A stretch of DNA of 6,275 nt, taken from assembly GCA_003645915.1 (NCBI GenBank), contig QNDG01000098.1, positions 1-6,275 on the forward strand, read 5' to 3'. The notes beneath the pieces are model-generated. The model made no database searches. It was not told the DNA's origin and saw only the letters and a list, made by a program, of their open reading frames with translations. A program made the translations under genes and the position numbers. Shown piece by piece: positions 1 to 4,528 of this stretch. The DNA comes from Candidatus Zhuqueibacterota bacterium. Lineage in GTDB: Bacteria > Zhuqueibacterota > QNDG01. Each line of letters opens with the position of its first letter. Position 1 is the first letter of the stretch.

Positions 1-26
1 AAGATTTCCCGTACATTTATTTCACA

Positions 27-1352
27 ATGGATTTATTTGAACAGGAAAATTCGGAAAGAAATTTGAGTTCTGTCCCTCTTGCAGAGAGAATGCGGCCGCA
101 ATGTTTAAAGGATTTTGCAGGCCAGCAGCACATTATCGGAGAGGGGCGTTTCTTAGACAGATATATCAGTGAAGGGTGCCCGTCCTCAATAATTCTGTGG
201 GGGCCTCCGGGAGCAGGAAAAACAACTCTTGCTGGAATTATTGCAAATGAAACAGGTGCCGGGTTTTCCAGGTTAAGCGCCGTAACTTCAGGGCTTGCAG
301 ATGTCAGAAAGGTAATTGAACAGGCAAAATTACAATTAAGAACCAGTGGAAAAAGAACAATACTGTTTATTGACGAAATTCACAGGTTTAACAAAGCTCA
401 GCAGGATGCGCTTCTGCACGCAGTTGAAAACGGCACTGTGACACTGATAGGAGCAACAACGGAAAATCCCTCTTTTGAAGTGATTTCTCCTCTTTTGTCA
501 AGATGCAGAGTTATAGCCTTAAAACCCCTGAAAGAGGAAGATTTAAAAGATATTTTACACCGTGCTTTAAAATCAGATAATATTCTTTCAAAAACAGAAG
601 TAAAAATAAATCCTGATGCAGAGAATCTGCTTATCAAATACAGCGCTGGAGATGCAAGAAGAGTGCTTAATACTCTTGAATTGTCAGTATCCTTCGCAGA
701 AAAAGACGGCTCCGGAAGGATTATATCTGCCAAAACCGTAAAAGAGGCTTTGCAGAAGGATGTTCTTGTTTATGATAAAAAAGGCGAGTATCATTATGAT
801 ACGATTTCTGCTTTTATAAAATCAATACGCGGTTCAGATCCTGATGCTGCTGTTTACTGGCTTGCAAGAATGCTTGAATCCGGTGAGGATCCTCTTTTTA
901 TTGCCAGGCGGATGGTGATCCTTGCTTCGGAAGATATTGGTAATTGTGATCCTATGGCACTAATTCTTGCAAATGCAGCGTTCCAGAGCGTACATTCTGT
1001 CGGTATGCCTGAGGCCCGCATTATTCTGGCTCAGGCTGCAACATATCTTGCTTCTGCGCCAAAAAGTAATGCATCATACCTGGCAATAGAAAATGCTGTC
1101 AGAAGTGTAAAATCAAATCCCGGACTTCCTGTGCCTATGCATCTCAGAAATGCTCCGACCAAGTTAATGAAGGACATGGGTTACAGCAAAGGATATAAGT
1201 ACGCTCATAACTATGAAGAAGGGTTTGTTAATGATAATTATCTGCCTGATGAATTGTCCGGTAGTGTGTTTTATTTCCCGTCTGACAGAGGAGCTGAAAA
1301 GTCAATAAAGGAGAGACTGAAAAAGATATGGCCCGGAAGGAAGAGGGATTAG
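27..1352 (+). CDS. rarA: RarA/MgsA (WHIP-family) replication-associated AAA+ ATPase
   Basis: Cytoplasmic clamp-loader-like ATPase that acts at stalled replication forks and ssDNA gaps. Homologues are E. coli RarA (MgsA), yeast Mgs1 and human WRNIP1. The 441 aa length is normal for the family. Visible motifs are Walker A GPPGAGKTT (residues 59-67, K65), Walker B ILFIDEIHRF (112-121, D116/E117), sensor 1 GATTENP (142-148), an arginine-finger segment SPLLSRCR (154-161), and sensor 2 GDARR (208-212). The C-terminal half, from about residue 255, is the helical tetramerisation region, with family signatures such as RRMVILASEDIG and NAPTKLMKDMGY. The start at 27 is chosen because MDLF followed by PLAERMRP is the usual family N-terminus; there is no clear Shine-Dalgarno sequence. 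The stop codon TAG is also the first three bases of a heptamer repeat. No hairpin terminator is visible after the gene. Identification is secure; the physiological role is taken from homologues. Confidence 0.96.
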   Translation: MDLFEQENSERNLSSVPLAERMRPQCLKDFAGQQHIIGEGRFLDRYISEGCPSSIILWGPPGAGKTTLAGIIANETGAGFSRLSAVTSGLADVRKVIEQAKLQLRTSGKRTILFIDEIHRFNKAQQDALLHAVENGTVTLIGATTENPSFEVISPLLSRCRVIALKPLKEEDLKDILHRALKSDNILSKTEVKINPDAENLLIKYSAGDARRVLNTLELSVSFAEKDGSGRIISAKTVKEALQKDVLVYDKKGEYHYDTISAFIKSIRGSDPDAAVYWLARMLESGEDPLFIARRMVILASEDIGNCDPMALILANAAFQSVHSVGMPEARIILAQAATYLASAPKSNASYLAIENAVRSVKSNPGLPVPMHLRNAPTKLMKDMGYSKGYKYAHNYEEGFVNDNYLPDELSGSVFYFPSDRGAEKSIKERLKKIWPGRKRD

Positions 1353-1373
1353 TGAATAGTAAATAGTGAATAG
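1350..1373. repeat. Heptamer tandem repeat block A (consensus TAGTGAA)
   Basis: Three consecutive 7-bp units, two TAGTGAA and one TAGTAAA, followed by TAG. The first TAG is the stop codon of rarA. Because 7 is not a multiple of 3, the block puts stop codons in all three forward frames. It is 19/24 identical to the block at 1576-1599. Short heptanucleotide tandem repeats of this sort are known in intergenic DNA of other bacteria, such as the STRR sequences of cyanobacteria; whether this belongs to such a family is not known. Confidence 0.75.
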
Positions 1374-1420
1374 GTTTGGGGGCGTTGGGGATTTTTTTAA
1401 CGTGAGATTATGGTACAGGA

Positions 1421-1455
1421 AATTTTGAATTTTGAATGTTGAATTTTGGATTGGG
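1421..1455. repeat. Heptamer tandem array (consensus AATTTTG)
   Basis: Five 7-bp units in register. Units 1, 2 and 4 are exactly AATTTTG, unit 3 is AATGTTG, and unit 5 is the degenerate GATTGGG. The period equals that of the TAGTGAA blocks on either side, but the unit is different. It contains no gene. Translating it on either strand gives the low-complexity peptides that often create spurious small ORFs. Confidence 0.75.
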
Positions 1456-1516
1456 GGAAAAGGGATGTTTTATTTTTACCAAAGTTATATTTAAAATGGG
1501 AATTTTCAAATTTCGG

Positions 1517-1530
1517 CGAATAAAAATTCG
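1517..1530. repeat. Small perfect inverted repeat CGAAT-AAAA-ATTCG
   Basis: Arms CGAAT (1517-1521) and ATTCG (1526-1530) flank a 4-base AAAA loop. The stem is short and no T run follows closely enough to make it a convincing terminator. It lies just left of the REP-like element at 1539-1570 and may be part of the same repeated unit. Confidence 0.5.
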
Positions 1531-1535
1531 ATTTT

Positions 1536-1571
1536 GTCATTTCAAAGGATTGTAAGCGGCAGTGAGAAATT
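1536..1571. repeat. Degenerate REP-like palindromic element
   Basis: The segment reads TGTCATTTC, then a 22-base interior, then GAGAAAT-type bases, with arms ATTTC (1539-1543) and GAAAT (1566-1570). From memory, it resembles the intergenic palindromes of the general form GTCATTTCGA...GAGAAATCT that are scattered in many Bacteroidota-related genomes. The central stem has decayed in this copy: the usual CGA after ATTTC reads AAA. Assignment to that family is an inference and has not been checked by search. Confidence 0.45.
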
Positions 1572-1575
1572 TTAT

Positions 1576-1599
1576 TAGTGGATAATGGAAAGTGAATAG
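1576..1599. repeat. Heptamer tandem repeat block B (degenerate TAGTGAA)
   Basis: The units TAGTGGA, TAATGGA and AAGTGAA are followed by TAG, in the same 24-bp layout as the block at 1350-1373 and matching it at 19 of 24 positions. The two blocks are direct repeats whose starts are 226 bp apart, enclosing the AATTTTG array and the REP-like element. Confidence 0.65.
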
Positions 1600-1672
1600 A
1601 GATTCCAATTCGGTTATGATCTTTACAGGTAGTTCCGGGATATGTTGTATAAATAATAAACAGAGAAATCAC

Positions 1673-1702
1673 TTGTTAAAAACGCATACATTAATTATTT
1701 TG
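1673..1702 (+). promoter_or_regulatory. Possible abiE promoter (Bacteroidota-type)
   Basis: TTG at 1673-1675 and TATTTTG at 1696-1702 are 20 bp apart, close to the Bacteroidota sigma-ABfr arrangement (-33 TTTG / -7 TAnnTTTG), though the -7 box is one base short. Transcription would begin near 1709, giving a leader of about 20 nt. The elements sit inside the inverted repeat, as expected if the repressor blocks RNA polymerase. An alternative is TATAAAT at 1648-1654 as a classical -10 box. Both are guesses from pattern alone. Confidence 0.3.
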
Positions 1703-1719
1703 TGTATGCACTTTTAACA
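1674..1719. promoter_or_regulatory. Inverted repeat, probable AbiEi operator
   Basis: The left arm is TGTTAAAA (1674-1681), two unpaired bases, GCATACA (1684-1690). The right arm is TGTATGC (1703-1709), two unpaired bases, TTTTAACA (1712-1719). Fifteen of 17 arm positions are complementary around a 12-bp AT-rich centre. The inner half-sites are 19 bp apart centre to centre, about two helical turns, so both would face the same side of the DNA. The repeat ends 11 bp before the abiEi start. Known AbiEi proteins bind inverted repeats in their own promoter and repress it, so this is the natural operator candidate. As RNA it could also form a hairpin near the start codon. Confidence 0.7.
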
Positions 1720-1730
1720 TAGAGACAAAT

Positions 1731-2345
1731 ATGAATATTGACAGTATTATAAATCTTTTTGAACAGAATAACTATTATATGAGATCAGGTCAGCTAACAG
1801 ACCTTAAAGTCCATACGTCCAGTATTCGCCGTATGCTGGATCAGGGGCTGATTGAACAGGTAAAGCGCGGCCTGTTCAGGCTGCCGGCAGAGAAGATTCC
1901 GGAGCACGATTTTTTCACTTTTGACTATTTTGATGCTGCGGTAGCTGTTCCCAAAGGAGTTTTTTGTCTGACTACTGCCCTTTACTATTACGGGCTGACT
2001 ACGCACAGACCCGTGACATTTGATATGGCAATTCCGCGTACACACCGTACCCCAAAACTTTTTACAGTCTCCGTCCGGTTTTACCGGTTTCAGGAGCCCT
2101 ATTATTCCTATGGCGTGGAACAAGTAGAGACCAGAGTAGCAATGCTTAAAATCTACAATAAGGAAAAAACAATTTGTGATGCTTTCCGCCAAAGGCGTAT
2201 CATTGGTGAAGATATTGCAATGGAAAGTCTGAATACCTATCTCAGACAGAGAAGAAAAGATATTAACAAACTGCTGAAAACAGCAGGTTTCTGTAAAGTA
2301 AAACATATCATTGAACCGGTTGTCAAAGCCATGGTAGGATTTTGA
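1731..2345 (+). CDS. abiEi: AbiEi-family antitoxin and transcriptional repressor (type IV TA)
   Basis: Antitoxin of a type IV toxin-antitoxin / abortive-infection pair. In studied systems AbiEi neutralises AbiEii without stably binding it and represses the operon by binding promoter repeats. Residues 1-55 form a winged-helix DNA-binding domain: helix pairs around FEQNNYYMRSGQL and SSIRRMLDQGLIEQVKRG, then the short wing GLFRLP. Residues 56-204 are the antitoxin domain, with the family's TALYYYGLT (82-90), the MAIPR strand (99-103), and KEKTICDAFRQRRIIGEDIA (144-163) segments, then a basic helix, RQRRKDINK (172-180). The 204 aa length fits the shorter AbiEi members. There is no strong Shine-Dalgarno sequence, but ATG at 1731 is the first start after the inverted repeat and gives a complete wHTH. 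The stop is one base before abiEii. Arginine codons are 9/17 CGN, against 6/27 in rarA. The family call is made by motif, without a database search. Confidence 0.88.
   Translation: MNIDSIINLFEQNNYYMRSGQLTDLKVHTSSIRRMLDQGLIEQVKRGLFRLPAEKIPEHDFFTFDYFDAAVAVPKGVFCLTTALYYYGLTTHRPVTFDMAIPRTHRTPKLFTVSVRFYRFQEPYYSYGVEQVETRVAMLKIYNKEKTICDAFRQRRIIGEDIAMESLNTYLRQRRKDINKLLKTAGFCKVKHIIEPVVKAMVGF
2336..2339 (+). promoter_or_regulatory. Ribosome binding site of abiEii
   Basis: AGGA lies 7 nt before the ATG at 2347, inside the last codons of abiEi. Together with the one-base gap between stop and start, it suggests translational coupling of antitoxin and toxin. It also supports 2347 as the toxin start. Confidence 0.5.
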
Positions 2346-2346
2346 T

Positions 2347-3270
2347 ATGGCAAAAAGAGTTGTGAAAAATGTGGAAGCATCGATTCGGGCCAGACTGCTG
2401 AATCTTTCAAGAATGACAGGAGAGAACTATAACGCTGTTTTACTGCGGTTTTTTCAGGAACGTTTTTTGACTCGGCTTGGAATGTCAAAATATAAAGAGT
2501 ATTTTGTACTGAAAGGCGGATTACTGCTTTCAATCCAACGCATTACCATATTTCGCCCAACCGTTGATATTGATATGCTCGGCGCAGGCATTTCTAACGA
2601 CCCTGAACATTTGTCAACAGCCATTAAAGAAATAGCCAGGATTGAATTGGACGACGGCGTATATTTTAATACAGACACAATTACCTTAAGTGTAATTAAA
2701 GAGGATGCCGAATACGAAGGACTACGTTTTACTTTGGTTGTCCGTTTGGGAAAAATTAAGTCAAGGATACAGATCGATATTGGTTTTGGAGATGCGGTTC
2801 CCTTGTCATATACAAAGAAAGCATTGCCTCCCATGCTTCCGGGTCTTTTTACATCTGAAATATTACTTTATCCGCTGGAATCGGTAATTTCCGAAAAGTA
2901 TCAAGCTATTGTTTATCTCGGTTCAGCTACCAGTCGTATGAAAGATTATTATGATATTTTATTTCTGGCGGAAAATCATGCCTTCATATTAAAGAAACTT
3001 AAAATGGCAATTGAGGCTACTTTTACCCGAAGAGAAACAGATATAGGAAGCCGTTTTTTTATCTATAGGTCAGATTATATTTCAGAGAAAGAAAAGATGT
3101 GGAAAGTATTTCTTAATAAAATTGGCATTGAAAGAAGAGTTGATTTCTCACAGGTTATTAAAATGATTAAGGAGTTTTTAGAGCCTGTGATTGAAGCAGA
3201 TAAGAAAGAAGAAAATTTAATTTGGGATTCAAAGGTATGGTCATGGAGAGATATCGTTATTCCGGTATGA
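2347..3270 (+). CDS. abiEii: AbiEii-family nucleotidyltransferase toxin (type IV TA)
   Basis: Toxin partner of AbiEi, a member of the DNA polymerase-beta-like nucleotidyltransferase superfamily (AbiEii/AbiGii). Studied relatives bind nucleotides and stop growth; the mycobacterial MenT toxins add nucleotides to tRNA ends. The 307 aa protein shows the expected motifs in order: KGG (56-58) followed by RPTVDID (70-76) with metal-binding D74 and D76; the third-acidic-residue strand IQIDIGFGD (141-149, D144/D149); PLESVISEKYQAIV (176-189) with E183 and K184; and RMKDYYDI (197-204) with K199 and D200. No catalytic residue looks lost, so it should be active. The residue after KGG is Leu, where Thr or Ser is common. 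The C-terminal 100 residues are helical and charged. It is co-transcribed with abiEi and has a possible terminator 33 bp downstream. Its cellular target cannot be read from the sequence. Confidence 0.9.
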   Translation: MAKRVVKNVEASIRARLLNLSRMTGENYNAVLLRFFQERFLTRLGMSKYKEYFVLKGGLLLSIQRITIFRPTVDIDMLGAGISNDPEHLSTAIKEIARIELDDGVYFNTDTITLSVIKEDAEYEGLRFTLVVRLGKIKSRIQIDIGFGDAVPLSYTKKALPPMLPGLFTSEILLYPLESVISEKYQAIVYLGSATSRMKDYYDILFLAENHAFILKKLKMAIEATFTRRETDIGSRFFIYRSDYISEKEKMWKVFLNKIGIERRVDFSQVIKMIKEFLEPVIEADKKEENLIWDSKVWSWRDIVIPV

Positions 3271-3302
3271 TAATAATATGACGGGTTTTCATAATTAGCT
3301 GC

Positions 3303-3327
3303 AGGGAAATGTTTTATCCCTTTTTTT
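3303..3327 (+). terminator. Possible rho-independent terminator of the abiE operon
   Basis: A 5-bp stem, AGGGA (3303-3307) with TCCCT (3317-3321), closes a 9-base loop and is followed at once by a run of seven T ending at 3327. The stem is short, so termination may be weak, but the position 33 bp after the abiEii stop is right. It separates the AbiE operon from the ROK gene. Confidence 0.5.
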
Positions 3328-3476
3328 GCGGGTTCGGGAGTGTTTTTAAAGAGGTGCCCTTCAGTTATTATGTCAGCTTATGTTTATAAACCGGATTTTA
3401 CGGATAATTGCAGAGAGAGTATAAAAAATAATTTTATTTTGTATTGTTCGTTTATTTTTAAAGTGCGGGGAAAATA

Positions 3477-4424
3477 ATGACAGATTTATTTTTAGGGTTT
3501 GATGTGGGGGGCACGGATGTAAAGTCCGGTGTTGTAAATGAAGCAGGACAAATTCTCAGGGAAAATAAATTTGCCACAATGCCGGAGCAGGGTCCTGATA
3601 TGTTTTTAAAACGGATTAAAAAGGAGATTGATAATTTTCGGAATGAGTTTGATATATCAGGGATTGGCATAGGTATGCCCGGTCTTGTTGACAATAAGAA
3701 TGGATTTTACAAATTCGGGCCAAATTTACCGGGATTTAAAAATATCAAAATGGTAGAAATTCTGGAAAAATTATCAGGTCTTCCGGTCAATCTGGATAAT
3801 GATGCAAATATGGCAGCATTGGGAGAATTTTCTTATGGAGCCGCAAGAAATTTTAACAGCGGTATGCTTATTACTCTCGGAACCGGTGTTGGAAGCGGAT
3901 TGATTCTTGGCAAAGAGGTTTTTCACGGTGTATCCGGAGCTGCGGGAGAATTCGGGCATACAATTATAAAGTTTGACGGTCCGGTTTGTTCCTGCGGAAG
4001 GCAGGGCTGTATTGAAGCCTTTGCAGGTACAGCAGGAATTTTAAGAATTTTGCAGGAAAAAATCGAAGCAGGAGAAGATTCAGAGCTGAAAGATCTTTCC
4101 TCTCAGGAGCGTACGCCCAAATCAATCTACGATGCAGCAAAAAGAGGGGATTCTGTTGCTGCTGCAGTTTTTGCGGATGTAGGAATGTATCTTGGTATTG
4201 CTATGGCAAATACATCCAATCTTCTTAATATTGAATGTTTTGTAATAGGCGGAGGTGTTGCAGGTGCATGGGATTTTATAGTTAAGTCATTAAAATATTC
4301 TTTTATGCAGCATGCTCTCGGGCCAAATGCAGAAGGTGTTGAAATTTTTCCGGCAGAACTAAGTAATAAAGCAGGTCTTATTGGAGCGGCAGAATCTGTA
4401 AAAAGAAAAATCCAGAATATTTAA
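3477..4424 (+). CDS. ROK-family sugar kinase, probable glucokinase
   Basis: Cytoplasmic ATP-dependent sugar kinase of the ROK family, most likely phosphorylating glucose to glucose-6-phosphate. The 315 aa are typical. Motifs are the phosphate-binding DVGGT (9-13), the GIGMPGLVD strand (64-72), catalytic aspartate D109 in LDNDAN (106-111), the adenosine/phosphate loop TLGTGVGSG (133-141), ExGH as EFGH (158-161) for sugar contact, the zinc-binding CSCGRQGCIE (171-180; C171, C173, C178 with H161), and GGGVAGAW near 255. It has no N-terminal helix-turn-helix, so it is a kinase and not a ROK repressor. The start at 3477 is preceded by GGGGA-type bases about 7 nt upstream. It lies 206 bp after abiEii and 104 bp before lptD. 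Glucose specificity is inferred from overall resemblance; N-acetylglucosamine, N-acetylmannosamine or another hexose cannot be excluded, so no symbol is given. Confidence 0.92.
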   Translation: MTDLFLGFDVGGTDVKSGVVNEAGQILRENKFATMPEQGPDMFLKRIKKEIDNFRNEFDISGIGIGMPGLVDNKNGFYKFGPNLPGFKNIKMVEILEKLSGLPVNLDNDANMAALGEFSYGAARNFNSGMLITLGTGVGSGLILGKEVFHGVSGAAGEFGHTIIKFDGPVCSCGRQGCIEAFAGTAGILRILQEKIEAGEDSELKDLSSQERTPKSIYDAAKRGDSVAAAVFADVGMYLGIAMANTSNLLNIECFVIGGGVAGAWDFIVKSLKYSFMQHALGPNAEGVEIFPAELSNKAGLIGAAESVKRKIQNI

Positions 4425-4528
4425 TCATTTTTTTCAGCGTGGTACAAATTCAAGATGGTATAAGTGGCTCAGGTTCTGAAAATTTTGAGAAAACTTAAGT
4501 GCGGAGTTGTTCGTCTTAAAATACAGAT
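4425..4528. other. Short spacer between the ROK kinase and lptD
   Basis: A 104-bp spacer without a convincing terminator. A T run directly follows the stop codon but has no stem before it. An AT-rich imperfect palindrome lies at 4474-4491: TTCT, G, AAAATTTT, G, AGAA. The absence of a terminator leaves read-through from the kinase gene into lptD possible. Confidence 0.5.

Larger units (their letters stand above)
1353..1730. other. Repeat-rich intergenic spacer between rarA and abiEi
   Basis: A 378-bp stretch without a credible gene. From left to right it holds a TAGTGAA-type heptamer block that begins at the rarA stop, a G-rich patch ending in a T run (about 1375-1398), an AATTTTG-type heptamer array (1421-1455), a short perfect hairpin (1517-1530), a degenerate REP-like stem (1539-1570), a second TAGTGAA-type block (1576-1599), and the inverted repeat in front of abiEi (1674-1719). 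The only long open frame here is on the minus strand and is made of the repeat sequence, so it is not called. Confidence 0.8.

Noticed and set aside
1350..1599. CRISPR array
   Set aside because: The repeat units are 7 bp and tandem, without regular spacers or 25-40 bp repeats, and there are no cas genes.
1397..1672. Open frame of 91 codons on the minus strand in the spacer before abiEi
   Set aside because: It is composed of the heptamer array, the REP-like element and AT-rich DNA. The peptide is low in complexity, without any family signature or ribosome binding site.
40..1766. The word TTTGAACAG near the starts of both rarA and abiEi
   Set aside because: Each encodes an ordinary FEQ tripeptide in its own gene. 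The surrounding sequence does not match, so this is coincidence.
1794..2834. Overlapping minus-strand open frames (1794-2306, 2237-2533, 2454-2834) opposite the abiE genes
   Set aside because: They are shadows of the AbiEi and AbiEii coding frames, with no motifs and no start signals.
2705..2887. Open frame of 60 codons on the plus strand inside abiEii
   Set aside because: It is out of frame within a gene whose catalytic motifs run through this region.
3383..3390. Palindrome TTTATAAA upstream of the ROK gene as an operator
   Set aside because: An 8-bp AT palindrome is expected by chance in this AT-rich spacer and has no partner site.
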